The notes under the pieces are model-generated. The model had not been told where the DNA came from. It made no database searches and saw nothing but the letters and a program-made list of their open reading frames with translations. A stretch of DNA of 19,799 nt from assembly GCA_964617765.1 (NCBI GenBank), contig CAZTZY010000062.1:1-19799 (forward strand), written 5' to 3'. Position numbers and translations under genes: made by a program. Shown one piece after another: positions 6,405-14,300 of this stretch (position 1 is the stretch's first letter; every line of letters begins with the position of its first letter). Source of the stretch: CAZTZY01 sp964617765. GTDB lineage: Bacteria > Pseudomonadota > Gammaproteobacteria > Pseudomonadales > DT-91.

Positions 6405-7247
6405 ATGAAACTGCTTTCAGATATAAAAAGCTTCGGCGGGCGCCAAAAGCGTTTTAGCCATCATTCTGTCTTCACTAAAACAGAAATGACTTTTTCAATT
6501 TACCTGCCACCGCAAGCAACTACCCAACGCGTACCGGTTTTATATTGGCTCAGCGATTTTAATCATGATGACGAATATTTTGTGACCCATTCCGGTGCGC
6601 AACGCTTTGCCGCGGAATACGGTATTGCACTGGTTTGCCCGGATACTTGCCCGCGCGGTGCCCAGGTACCCGAACCGCCCAAAACCCTGAATGAGGGCGC
6701 TAATTACTCCAGTTTTTATCTGACGGCTACCGAAAAACAGTGGGATAGGCATTTTCATATGTATGAATACATCGTGAGTGAATTACCCACGGTGATTAAA
6801 TCAAGTTTTTCAGTTGATAGCCGCAAACAATCGATTTGCGGGCATGGCATGGGTGGGCATGGCGCCCTAACGATTGCGCTTAAAAATCCTGACAAATATC
6901 TCTCTGTATCGGCACTGGCACCCATTTGCTCACCGATCAATTCTTCATGGGGCAGATCCGCACTACAATTATACCTGGGCAACAATAATGCATCGTGGCA
7001 AGCCTTTGATACGTGCAGCCTGATTAGCCAAGCCACAGTCAAACCGTTTGAAATATTAATTGACCAGGGCCTTGCTGACGCCTATCTGCTGGAACATTTA
7101 AAACCGGGCTTCTTGCAGGAAGTCTGCACCAAGCATAATTATCCGTTAAAATTGCGCTTCCAGATTGGCTATGACCATAATTATCTCTTTGTGCAATCGT
7201 TTATTGCAGATCATATTGCATTTCATGCAGTCAAACTGACGGTATAA
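6405..7247 (+). CDS. S-formylglutathione hydrolase-like protein lacking the nucleophile serine
   Basis: The alpha/beta-hydrolase is 280 residues from ATG 6405. That start has GGGA 6 nt upstream and gives the family's usual N-terminus and numbering; the open frame itself begins at 6363. Conserved family blocks are present: PVLYWLS, YGIALVCPDTCPRG, HFHMYEYIVSELP, GGHGALTIALKNP, SSWGRSALQLYLG, IDQGLADAYL and GYDHNYLF. The normal nucleophile elbow G-H-S-M-G-G reads G-H-G-M-G-G: residue 148 is Gly (codon GGC at 6846-6848). The other triad residues remain (D225, H258). The usual G-L-T-C-T segment near the oxyanion hole is D-F-N-H-D (51-55), also removing the conserved cysteine, and the usual W-D-F-G-x-G-A-G-F-Y stretch is altered. 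True enzymes hydrolyse S-formylglutathione in formaldehyde detoxification. This copy is probably a divergent or inactive paralogue. No adjacent glutathione-dependent formaldehyde dehydrogenase is present. Confidence 0.8.
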   Translation: MKLLSDIKSFGGRQKRFSHHSVFTKTEMTFSIYLPPQATTQRVPVLYWLSDFNHDDEYFVTHSGAQRFAAEYGIALVCPDTCPRGAQVPEPPKTLNEGANYSSFYLTATEKQWDRHFHMYEYIVSELPTVIKSSFSVDSRKQSICGHGMGGHGALTIALKNPDKYLSVSALAPICSPINSSWGRSALQLYLGNNNASWQAFDTCSLISQATVKPFEILIDQGLADAYLLEHLKPGFLQEVCTKHNYPLKLRFQIGYDHNYLFVQSFIADHIAFHAVKLTV

Positions 7248-7249
7248 CA

Positions 7250-8062
7250 CTAGCGCAAGAATTTCTCGTGCAGTGTGTTTTTATCCTGCTCACTAAGGCC
7301 TATTGCACGGGATAGGTAATTATCGACAGTGCCATATTCTTTTTCGATCGCTGCAAAAGCTGCCTGCAGATAATCCTTGTGAGCCATTAACAGACGTTTT
7401 AGTTGGGTGGTATTGACCTGAAAAGACGAAAGTAGCCGTGACTTTTCAATGCGCTCCTGAATGGATTCAGCATTGACTATATTCGTTAGAAGGTAATCAT
7501 TTATGATTTCTTCGCGATCGACACCCAATGCACTCAACAATAATGCCGAGGCAAAACCCGTTCTGTCTTTACCTTCGGTACAATGAAACAGAAATGGCGG
7601 CTCATGATGTATGAGGATTTTGAACCAGGCAGAAAAATCTGCCTGATGCTCCAAAGCCAAACGCTGGTTAACCTCAACTAACAGACTGGAAAAATCTTCT
7701 TCACCAGAATGCTCTTGTTGTAAATGCCTGACAATATCATCGCGGGTGGTACCCTCTACTGCTATAGGCAGCCAATGGTATTGTGAACGCTCCAGGAGTT
7801 GTTGCGGTTCGGGTTCAATGAGGGTTTCACTGTGGTTGCGAAAATCGATAACGTGCTTGATGCCCACAGTATCAAGTAAATGAACAATGTCATTTTCAGT
7901 GGCATTAAAAAGACTGGCCGAACGGTATATTTTCCCCATCGCCACTGTTCGGGCATCGGCTGTTTTATAGCCGCCTACATCACGCAGATTCCTGATAGCT
8001 TCCATTTTAAGCAGCCGTGATGCCGCTCGAGATAATTCTAAAACATCCACACTATTAACCAT
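7250..8062 (-). CDS. Tyrosine/serine protein phosphatase (Y_phosphatase3-like)
   Basis: The protein is 270 residues. The phosphatase signature H-C-T-E-G-K-D-R-T-G gives the CX5R loop, with C161 as nucleophile and R167 binding phosphate. The N-terminal RNLRDVGGYKTAD...GKIYRSASL block is typical of bacterial dual-specificity phosphatases of the PTP-SAK/LipA type, and D74 lies in the conserved IDFRNHSE strand. No signal peptide is seen, so it is probably cytoplasmic. The protein or phosphoinositide substrate is unknown. It converges with the hydrolase-like gene with only 2 nt between stop codons and no visible terminator between them. The start at 8062 is the longest; an internal Met at residue 20 (MEAIRNLRDVGG) is possible, as no strong ribosome site marks either. 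Confidence 0.85.
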   Translation of the reverse strand: MVNSVDVLELSRAASRLLKMEAIRNLRDVGGYKTADARTVAMGKIYRSASLFNATENDIVHLLDTVGIKHVIDFRNHSETLIEPEPQQLLERSQYHWLPIAVEGTTRDDIVRHLQQEHSGEEDFSSLLVEVNQRLALEHQADFSAWFKILIHHEPPFLFHCTEGKDRTGFASALLLSALGVDREEIINDYLLTNIVNAESIQERIEKSRLLSSFQVNTTQLKRLLMAHKDYLQAAFAAIEKEYGTVDNYLSRAIGLSEQDKNTLHEKFLR

Positions 8063-8212
8063 TTAACTTATTATCCAACGGCAATCAGGCCGCATACTTG
8101 TGCATTCAGTTATTTTTAACAGTTTTTATGAAGTAACAACACATTGCAAATGAAAAGCCGGATAGATTTAAAGATTGTGGGATGATTTAGTGCAGTAAAA
8201 AACAAATTTTCC

Positions 8213-8218
8213 TATAAT
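8213..8218 (+). promoter_or_regulatory. -10 element before the 5-alpha-reductase gene
   Basis: 8213-8218 is TATAAT, 38 nt before the ATG at 8257. No -35 with more than poor similarity is found at 16-18 nt. The spacing to the gene is reasonable for a short leader. Confidence 0.4.
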
Positions 8219-8256
8219 TACCAAATATTTAATTTTCTCGTGAGTGAGCCTACAAA

Positions 8257-9042
8257 ATGGATTGGTTAACCCCTGAATTTCACCATAATGCACTGGTGGC
8301 GGTTTTTTCCTTCAATATTTTCATGTTTATTGTTTTATTGTTTATGAATGCCCCCTATGGAAGGCAGGATACTGATGATGTAAACCCGTTATGGGGCCCG
8401 CGCATTCCGCTGAAACTCGGCTGGTTTATTCTCGAATTTCCGGTATTTTTTATGTTTGGCCTGTTTTATTTACTGGGTGACAACTGGGCCAAACCGGCTC
8501 CGGTGATTTTATTTTTATTATGGGAAGTCCATTATTTCCATCGTACATTTATTTACCCACGCACACTGAAAGCTAAACCTGGTGCTGGATTTCGTTTGGG
8601 CATCCTTTCTGCAGGTATTCCCCTGAATGCCGCTAATGGCTTTATTAATGGCTGGTACATCAGCGAATATGGCGAGCACCTGTACAATATCAGCTGGTTG
8701 TACGACCCACGTTTTATTCTTGGCGTGGCTTTGTTTTTTGCAGGTTTTACCCTGGCAAAACAGTCTGACAAGATTCTGGCCGATTTAAGAAAGCCGGGAG
8801 AAACGGGTTACAAAATTCCTTTTGGCGGTGCTTTTCGCTGGGTTTCGTGCCCTAACTATCTAGGCGAGGTTCTACAATGGTGTGGATTTGCAGTTGCCTG
8901 CTGGTCTATACCTGCATTGGCTTTTGCATTTCTGACGTTGAGTAATCTCCTGCCTAGAGCATTAAGCAATCACCGCTGGTATCTGGAGAAATTTCCTGAC
9001 TATCCAAAGAGTCGGAAATCACTTGTGCCTTATATAATCTGA
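8257..9042 (+). CDS. Steroid 5-alpha-reductase family protein (SRD5A1/2-like)
   Basis: This 261-residue polytopic membrane protein has nearly the length of human SRD5A1 (259) and aligns with it from end to end from memory. Blocks include NAPYGR (31-36), WGPRIP, the substrate-pocket Glu in FILEFP (E60), VHYFHRTFIYP (Y93), YDPRFILGV, SDKILADLRKPGETGYKIP, CPNYLGEVLQWCG (N200, E204) and a C-terminus NHRWYLEKFPDYPKSRKSLVP. The glutamate/tyrosine pair corresponds to the residues that hold the 3-keto group in SRD5A2, and the D171, N200, E204 and H239 positions match the NADPH site. The family reduces delta-4-3-ketosteroids at C5 with NADPH. The bacterial substrate is not shown by the sequence. The stop codon is one base before the trmL start, so the two are likely co-transcribed and coupled. 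Confidence 0.88.
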   Translation: MDWLTPEFHHNALVAVFSFNIFMFIVLLFMNAPYGRQDTDDVNPLWGPRIPLKLGWFILEFPVFFMFGLFYLLGDNWAKPAPVILFLLWEVHYFHRTFIYPRTLKAKPGAGFRLGILSAGIPLNAANGFINGWYISEYGEHLYNISWLYDPRFILGVALFFAGFTLAKQSDKILADLRKPGETGYKIPFGGAFRWVSCPNYLGEVLQWCGFAVACWSIPALAFAFLTLSNLLPRALSNHRWYLEKFPDYPKSRKSLVPYII

Positions 9043-9043
9043 T

Positions 9044-9523
9044 ATGTTACATATTGCACTGCACGAACCGGAAATCCCGCCTAATACTGGCAATATCATT
9101 CGCTTGTGTGCTAACACAGGCGCAAAGCTTCATATTATTGCACCTATGGGCTTTGAATGGGACGATAAACGCTTACGGCGGGCCGGACTGGATTACAACG
9201 AGTTTGCTACTGTTGTTCATCATGCCAATTTTGAAGATTTTCTGATGAATATTGCAGGTCAACGCCTGTTTGCACTGAGCACTAAAGCGCAAAAAAATTA
9301 CACAGTGATGACGTATAAGGATGGCGACTGTTTTTTATTTGGCAATGAATCAAAAGGCCTTCCCGATTCCATTCGTTCACATTCAGCAGTCAGTGCCTTA
9401 CTAAAAATACCGATGTGCGCCAACAGTCGCAGTCTTAACCTATCTAACAGTGCATCTATAGTTCTTTACGAGGCATGGCGACAACTTGACTTTCATCAAT
9501 TTGATATTACTTCATTCACCTAA
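9044..9523 (+). CDS. trmL: tRNA (cytidine(34)-2'-O)-methyltransferase TrmL
   Basis: The protein is 159 residues, the size of minimal SPOUT-class methyltransferases. It shows the family's three motifs: an N-terminal EPEIPPNTGNIIRLCANTG, the FGNESKGLP loop in the middle, and the knot-forming IPMCANSRSLNLSNSASIVLYEAWRQ at the C-terminus (E. coli usually has IPM-x-x-x-SRSLNLSN). TrmL uses S-adenosylmethionine to methylate the ribose of the wobble base of leucine tRNAs. It follows the steroid reductase stop after one base, which suggests translational coupling rather than shared function. Confidence 0.93.
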   Translation: MLHIALHEPEIPPNTGNIIRLCANTGAKLHIIAPMGFEWDDKRLRRAGLDYNEFATVVHHANFEDFLMNIAGQRLFALSTKAQKNYTVMTYKDGDCFLFGNESKGLPDSIRSHSAVSALLKIPMCANSRSLNLSNSASIVLYEAWRQLDFHQFDITSFT

Positions 9524-9542
9524 CCTGCAAACTGGAATCATC

Positions 9543-10067
9543 ATGAAAAAATTATTTTTATCCATTACGCTTTTAATGCTTTCCAATATTGCCCTCTCGC
9601 TTTCATATACCATGGAAATCACTGAAAAGGATTTACAGAAAAAAGTCCAGGCCTTTATGCCTCTCACACAAAAAAATAACCTGATTAGCGTTACCGTTAA
9701 GAATCCGGTTATCGACATAATGAAAGACAGCAATAAAGTAGGCCTAAGCTCCGCCATTGACGCGACTGCACTAGGAGGCATACAGGGCAGTGGGACTATT
9801 GATGTGGCAGGCAATATTATTTACAACAAAGAGCAGGGAGCATTTTTCTTGCAAAACATTGAAGTGATGGATTTTAAAAGTGCGAAAATAAACGATAATT
9901 ATAAGGATGTTGTTAAGGTGTTAGCAAAGGAACTGCTAAATTCTGCTTTGAAAGCACATCCCATTTATCAATTCGACACCAGTAAAACTGAAGGGCAAAT
10001 AGCCAAATCAAGCTTCAAATCCATTAAAATCAAGGATGAAAAACTGCTATTAAAAATGGGCCTGTAA
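9543..10067 (+). CDS. DUF1439-like exported protein (YceB-like)
   Basis: The protein is 174 residues. An N-terminal signal peptide (MKKLFLSITLLMLSNIALSLS) is followed by a stretch typical of DUF1439: YTMEITEKDLQKKVQAFMP, a run of beta strands with NPVIDIMKDSNKVGLSSAIDATALGG, then VLAKELLNSALKAHPIYQF and a conserved-looking C-terminus. E. coli YceB, in the same family, is a lipoprotein; no lipobox cysteine is present here, so this one should be soluble in the periplasm. Function is unknown; the fold is thought to bind lipid-like ligands, which is weak knowledge. The open frame extends upstream into trmL, but ATG 9543 begins the signal peptide and is preferred. It starts 19 nt after trmL. Confidence 0.7.
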   Translation: MKKLFLSITLLMLSNIALSLSYTMEITEKDLQKKVQAFMPLTQKNNLISVTVKNPVIDIMKDSNKVGLSSAIDATALGGIQGSGTIDVAGNIIYNKEQGAFFLQNIEVMDFKSAKINDNYKDVVKVLAKELLNSALKAHPIYQFDTSKTEGQIAKSSFKSIKIKDEKLLLKMGL

Positions 10068-10093
10068 TAAAACCTGATGATTACTCAATAAAA

Positions 10094-10118
10094 AAGGCAG
10101 CCTTGGCTGCCTTCTTCT
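10094..10118. terminator. Bidirectional terminator (DUF1439 gene / secB)
   Basis: AAGGCAGCC (10094-10102) pairs with GGCTGCCTT (10105-10113). Both sides carry runs: TCTTCT after it on plus, and an A run before it (10089-10095) that is a U run on minus. It lies between the convergent DUF1439 gene and secB; the minus-strand reading is the stronger terminator. Confidence 0.75.
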
Positions 10119-10144
10119 CATGCATTCGCTGGGCGAATAAAAAT

Positions 10145-10612
10145 TCAATGTGATGGTGATGCAGCGGCTTTTTGAGCTTCCTGCTGCAACAAGGCCTGTT
10201 TGTATAACGCTTCAAAATTCATTGGCGCCAACATCAACGGTGGAAAACTGGCCTTGATCACTAACGCATCCACTGCTTCCCTGGCATATGGAAATAAAAT
10301 ATCCGGACAAAACGTGCTAACCACATGACGCAATTGCTCAGTCGATATCCCCTTGCACAGAAAAATACCTGCCTGCTGCACTTCAACCAGCAAAGCAGCC
10401 TTATTGTCCTGCAATGCTGTAGCCGTTAATGTTAAAACCACCTCATGTAAATCTTCACCCACTTTCTCGGTGCGAGTGTTGACGTCGAGCTGGATTTTTG
10501 GCGCCCATTTACCCGAAAAAACCGCTATGCCAAGAGGCGTTTCCAATGAAGCATCCTTCAGGTAAATACGCTGAATGGTGAAAGTTTGTTCTGGTGATAC
10601 TGCATCCGACAT
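10145..10612 (-). CDS. secB: Protein-export chaperone SecB
   Basis: The protein is 155 residues, a normal SecB length. Characteristic blocks are QRIYLKDASLETP near the N-terminus, VVLTLTATA, LLVEVQQAGIF and the segment LRHVVSTFCPDILFPYAREAVDALVIKASFPPLMLAPMNFEALY. SecB is a cytoplasmic tetramer that keeps outer-membrane and periplasmic precursors unfolded and hands them to SecA. The frame is open upstream to 10702, but the ATG at 10612 has an AGAGGAAA ribosome site and starts the family N-terminus (MSDAVSPEQ). It follows grxC by 22 nt, as in E. coli. Confidence 0.96.
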   Translation of the reverse strand: MSDAVSPEQTFTIQRIYLKDASLETPLGIAVFSGKWAPKIQLDVNTRTEKVGEDLHEVVLTLTATALQDNKAALLVEVQQAGIFLCKGISTEQLRHVVSTFCPDILFPYAREAVDALVIKASFPPLMLAPMNFEALYKQALLQQEAQKAAASPSH

Positions 10613-10634
10613 GGTGAATTTCCTCTTTAATTTA

Positions 10635-10892
10635 TTAATTGGCGAGTATTTTATCGAGTTCGCCTGCATCGTCCAATGCTTCAAGATCAGTACATCCGCC
10701 AATATGCTGATTATTGATCCATATCTGCGGAACTGTACGCTGCCTGGCTTTTTCCTGCATTTCCCGTCTTAAAACATCATTTCCATCGACGGGAATTTCG
10801 CGATACTCCACACCTTTACTGCTCAATAGCTGTTTCGCCCGAACACAGTAAGGGCAATAGCGCGTGGTATAGATAACAATATCCAAAGCCAT
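10635..10892 (-). CDS. grxC: Glutaredoxin 3
   Basis: The protein is 85 residues, a single thioredoxin-fold domain. The dithiol active site is C13-P-Y-C16, followed by the usual VPQIWINNQHIGGCTDLEAL with the cis-proline TVP and the GG-C-T/D glutathione-binding turn. It reduces protein disulfides and ribonucleotide reductase using glutathione. The ATG at 10892 is preferred over an upstream Met (10928) because it gives the family N-terminus; the preceding yibN stop is only two bases away. The order yibN-grxC-secB matches E. coli. Confidence 0.95.
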   Translation of the reverse strand: MALDIVIYTTRYCPYCVRAKQLLSSKGVEYREIPVDGNDVLRREMQEKARQRTVPQIWINNQHIGGCTDLEALDDAGELDKILAN

Positions 10893-10894
10893 TA

Positions 10895-11311
10895 TTATTT
10901 TACTAAAGGTAAATTGGCAGCTGACCATTCAGATATACCACCTGCAAGCTTGAAAACCGTCTCAAATCCCTGAGCTTTCAATTGCTTGCTAGCGGAGCCA
11001 GCATTTTGTCCAATCTTGCAAACAACAATCACCGGCTTGTTTTTTTGCTCATTTAATTCTGCACTACGTTTTTCTAAATCACGAAAGGGTATATTAATTG
11101 CGCCTACAATATGCCCCAGCCGAAATTCATTCGCATCCCTCAGATCAACAACAATACCATCCTGCTTATTCACCAGATCTGATAATTGTTGCGGAGAAAC
11201 TGATTTACCCGATTTACGGGATTCATGGATAAAAATCATGGCCAATAAAACCAGCCATGCTGCAGCCAACGTCCATTTAGTGACCAAAAACTCTAAAAAT
11301 ATCGGTAACAT
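10895..11311 (-). CDS. yibN: Membrane-anchored rhodanese-like protein YibN
   Basis: The protein is 138 residues. An N-terminal membrane helix (about residues 10-29) tethers a single rhodanese domain: ISPQQL-type start, VVDLRDANEFRLGHIVGAINIP, and an active loop C98-K-I-G-Q-N-A ending in LAGGISEW. C98 would carry the persulfide in sulfur transfer. The physiological substrate is unknown; E. coli YibN has the same architecture and position. It is the first gene of the yibN-grxC-secB run and is divergent from gpmI. Confidence 0.92.
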   Translation of the reverse strand: MLPIFLEFLVTKWTLAAAWLVLLAMIFIHESRKSGKSVSPQQLSDLVNKQDGIVVDLRDANEFRLGHIVGAINIPFRDLEKRSAELNEQKNKPVIVVCKIGQNAGSASKQLKAQGFETVFKLAGGISEWSAANLPLVK

Positions 11312-11338
11312 AAAATAACCTTAAAAAAATGTGGAGCC

Positions 11339-11367
11339 ATTATACACATCGTGACAACGACTGCGAA
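11339..11367 (-). promoter_or_regulatory. Sigma-70-like promoter for yibN-grxC-secB
   Basis: On the minus strand, TATAAT (11344-11339) is preceded by TTCGCA (11367-11362) with a 17-nt spacer. The -10 is perfect and the -35 matches 4 of 6. The implied start lies about 20 nt before the yibN ATG, leaving a short leader with an AAGG ribosome site. Confidence 0.6.
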
Positions 11368-11421
11368 ACGCTTTCCTGTTACCTTCCACAAATCAAATAC
11401 CCTGAAAATAGCTAAAAAATC

Positions 11422-11439
11422 CGATTTTAGCTAAAATCG
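11422..11439. repeat. 18-bp perfect palindrome in the gpmI leader region
   Basis: CGATTTTAG followed directly by CTAAAATCG is a complete palindrome, 32 nt before the gpmI ATG. A related AGCTAAAAAATC lies just upstream (11410-11421). It could be an operator or an RNA hairpin, and TAAAAT (11432-11437) within it could be a -10. No function is established. Confidence 0.5.
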
Positions 11440-11471
11440 ACTCTTCATTATTGGGAATGAATAAATTGATT

Positions 11472-13010
11472 ATGACCCAGAAAAAAATACCCACCGTATT
11501 GATCATTCTCGACGGCTTTGGATACCGGGAAGCGACCGAAGATAATGCCATTGCACATGCCAATACGCCGACATGGACACATCTCTGGGAAACATTCCCG
11601 CATACTCTGATTGCCACATCTGGCCTATCTGTCGGATTACCCGAAGGTCAAATGGGTAATTCTGAAGTGGGTCATATGAGCCTCGGTGCAGGTCGCATTA
11701 TTTACCAGAACATCACTCGCATAGATAAAGCGATTGGCGATGGTGATTTTTTTACCAATTGCGCTTATACAACCGCCATTGATAAAGCCATTAAAACTGA
11801 TAAAGCTGTACATATCCTTGGACTGCTTTCCCCCGGCGGCGTTCATAGCCATCAAAACCATATTTTTGCCATGGTGAAAATGGCACATCAGCGCGGCGCC
11901 AAACGTATTTATGTTCACGCCATGCTGGATGGCCGCGACACGCCGCCAAGAAGTGCCGCAGCTTATCTAACTGAATTACAAAGCGTTTGTGAAAAAAACC
12001 AGGCACACATTGCTACCATTATTGGCCGCTATTACGCAATGGACAGGGATAACCGCTGGGATCGCGTCGAAAAAGCCTATGCTCTATATACCAAAGGCAC
12101 GGCAGAATTTCATGCAAAAACTGCAACTCAGGCGTTAGAAGAAGCCTATTCCCGCGATGAGAATGATGAATTTGTTAAAGCCACATTAATCGATAATGCC
12201 CCGGCTATTACTGACGGTGACGCTGTGATATTCATGAATTTTCGCTCTGACCGCGCTCGCGAAATCACCAGGGCATTTGTTGACGATGCCTTTACTGATT
12301 TCCCTCGCCCCAACAAACTGACACTCGCCGACTTTGTCACCACCACGGAATACGCCAGCAATATCAAAGCGTCCATAGCCTATCCAACAGAATCACTGAG
12401 CATGGTATTCCCGGAATATATTGCCTCATTAGGGAAAACCCAGTTGCGCATTGCAGAAACCGAAAAATACGCTCACGTAACATTTTTCTTCAGCGGCGGA
12501 AAAGAAGAGCCTTATGAAGGTGAACAACGTATTCTGGTGCCCTCACCCAATATTGCCACTTATGATTTAAAACCTGAAATGAGTGCCCCGGAAGTCACAG
12601 AAAAACTGGTTGCAGCCATTAAAAGCGGCGAATTTGATGCCATTATCTGTAACTATGCCAATGGTGATATGGTGGGTCATACAGGCAGTTTTACTGCCGC
12701 AGTGAAAGCTGTTGAAACGCTGGATAGCTGCCTGAAAAAAATCACCGATGCCGTACTTGAAATGAATGGTGATTGTTTAATAACTGCTGATCATGGCAAT
12801 TGTGAACAGATGATGGATTACGATACCCACCAACTACACACGCAGCATACTACAGGTCCTGTCCCACTGGTTTATGTTAGCAATAACAAGAATATCAAGC
12901 TGCAAAAATCTGATGGCAAACTCGCAGATATCGCTCCCACCATACTGGAGTTAATGCACCTTGAAAAACCCAAGGAAATGACAGGCGTTTCCCTACTTGA
13001 AAAAATTTAA
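11472..13010 (+). CDS. gpmI: 2,3-bisphosphoglycerate-independent phosphoglycerate mutase
   Basis: The protein is 512 residues, the normal length. The metal- and phosphate-binding alkaline-phosphatase fold is evident: ILDGFGYRE (D14), the serine nucleophile in MGNSEVGHMSLG (S64), HAMLDGRDTPP, the RYYAMDRDNRWDR segment, and MVGHTG plus TADHGNCEQM, which supply metal-binding His/Asp. It interconverts 3- and 2-phosphoglycerate in glycolysis and gluconeogenesis using two Mn ions. Upstream starts exist (TTG 11451, ATG 11457), but 11472 aligns best with E. coli GpmM; no good ribosome site settles the point. Its stop is one base before the envC ATG, so the two are coupled, as in other gammaproteobacteria. 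Confidence 0.96.
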   Translation: MTQKKIPTVLIILDGFGYREATEDNAIAHANTPTWTHLWETFPHTLIATSGLSVGLPEGQMGNSEVGHMSLGAGRIIYQNITRIDKAIGDGDFFTNCAYTTAIDKAIKTDKAVHILGLLSPGGVHSHQNHIFAMVKMAHQRGAKRIYVHAMLDGRDTPPRSAAAYLTELQSVCEKNQAHIATIIGRYYAMDRDNRWDRVEKAYALYTKGTAEFHAKTATQALEEAYSRDENDEFVKATLIDNAPAITDGDAVIFMNFRSDRAREITRAFVDDAFTDFPRPNKLTLADFVTTTEYASNIKASIAYPTESLSMVFPEYIASLGKTQLRIAETEKYAHVTFFFSGGKEEPYEGEQRILVPSPNIATYDLKPEMSAPEVTEKLVAAIKSGEFDAIICNYANGDMVGHTGSFTAAVKAVETLDSCLKKITDAVLEMNGDCLITADHGNCEQMMDYDTHQLHTQHTTGPVPLVYVSNNKNIKLQKSDGKLADIAPTILELMHLEKPKEMTGVSLLEKI

Positions 13011-13011
13011 T

Positions 13012-14286
13012 ATGGCAGGTTTCACCATTACACGCTTAATGGCATTAATTATCCTGTGCAGCTTGAACTCACTGGCTTTTCCTGCACCCGCAGAATCTGA
13101 CCTGCATAAAATCAGTGTGGAAATTAAAAAAACCCGCGACAGAATTATGCGAAGCCTGCAGGATGAAAGTAAGCTGGAAGCCAGCCTTGAAAAAGCTGAA
13201 GTAGCTTTAAGCAATATTGAGCGTGAAAAAAACGAATTATCCAAAGCCATTAAAATTCAGGAAAAAGAGCTAAAAAAACTTCATGATGATGAAATTAAGC
13301 TATTAGCAGAAAAGGCTGAACAAGAAAAAAATATCAATATGCAAATCAATGCCAGTTATCGACTGGGACATGAAAAAAACGTCAAGGTATTACTTAATCA
13401 ACAAGATACAAAAACATTGAGCCGGTCGTTAGTCTATTCTGATTACATTACCCGCGCTCGGCTGGAAGCATTAAAAGCCTATGAAGAAACCCTGAAAAAA
13501 CTCGGTGAAAATAAACTTGCCATAGAAAATAAATCACGGGAACTGTCTGCCACTCAACAAACCCTTGCAGAGCAAGAAGAGAAAATAAAAGCCTCTTATG
13601 CTGAACGTAATGCTTCGCTAAAAGCATTACAGGCTTCCATTAAAACCGACGAAAATAAAGTCACTCAACTAAAAAATGATCAGGCCAAACTACAGGAACT
13701 TCTCGCCAAAATTCACGCACAACAAATAGCTGCACAAAAGGCTGCCGAAAAAAACCGTCTTCAACAACGAAAACGTGAACAAGCCCTGCTCATGCATAAA
13801 GAAGAACAACAAGCTCCAAAAACCACGAACACTAAAAAAGCGCAAAAAGTCATTCCTCCACTGGATTTACCTGATAGCCATCTTCCTTTTACCCAAAACA
13901 AAGGTAAATTGCCCTGGCCTACTAAAGGTAAACTCGATAATCGTTATGGTAAAACTCGTCAGCCCGGCGATTTTCATTGGGAAGGTATAGCATTTATTGC
14001 CGCCATAGGCAGTAACGTTCAATCTGTACATAGTGGCCGTATTGTTTTTGCCGACTGGTTTCGCGGTAAAGGTTTATTGGTCATTATTGATCACGGTAAC
14101 GGCTATATGTCTTTGTATGCCCATAATCAAACATTACTAAAAAAAACCGGCGAACTGGTAATCGCAGGTGACAATATTGCCACAGTAGGCAATAGCGGCG
14201 GTCTCGACAAGCCTGAACTATACTTCGAAATAAGACATCAGGGAAAACCCATCAACCCCAATTTTTGGCTAACCAACAAAGGTTAA
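13012..14286 (+). CDS. envC: Murein hydrolase activator EnvC
   Basis: The protein is 424 residues. A signal-anchor or signal peptide (about 1-26) precedes a long coiled coil (about 30-255, rich in E, K, A, Q) and a C-terminal LytM/M23 domain (about 305-420). The LytM domain is degenerate, as in EnvC: after GDFHWEGIAF the zinc-binding Asp is replaced by Ala, and the final H-x-H reads LYFEIRH, so it should not cleave peptidoglycan itself. EnvC works in the periplasm with FtsEX to activate the AmiA and AmiB amidases at division. The TTG at 12997 extends the frame into gpmI, but ATG 13012 starts the signal sequence one base after the gpmI stop. Confidence 0.92.
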   Translation: MAGFTITRLMALIILCSLNSLAFPAPAESDLHKISVEIKKTRDRIMRSLQDESKLEASLEKAEVALSNIEREKNELSKAIKIQEKELKKLHDDEIKLLAEKAEQEKNINMQINASYRLGHEKNVKVLLNQQDTKTLSRSLVYSDYITRARLEALKAYEETLKKLGENKLAIENKSRELSATQQTLAEQEEKIKASYAERNASLKALQASIKTDENKVTQLKNDQAKLQELLAKIHAQQIAAQKAAEKNRLQQRKREQALLMHKEEQQAPKTTNTKKAQKVIPPLDLPDSHLPFTQNKGKLPWPTKGKLDNRYGKTRQPGDFHWEGIAFIAAIGSNVQSVHSGRIVFADWFRGKGLLVIIDHGNGYMSLYAHNQTLLKKTGELVIAGDNIATVGNSGGLDKPELYFEIRHQGKPINPNFWLTNKG

Positions 14287-14300
14287 TTCAAGGAATCAAC

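Noticed and set aside
9486..9542. Longer start of the DUF1439-like gene inside trmL
   Set aside because: It would add 19 residues with no signal peptide at the front; ATG 9543 begins the signal peptide and is preferred.
13012..14286. EnvC LytM domain as an active zinc peptidase
   Set aside because: The domain lacks the zinc-binding Asp and the H-x-H pair. This is normal for EnvC, so it is not reported as a surprise.
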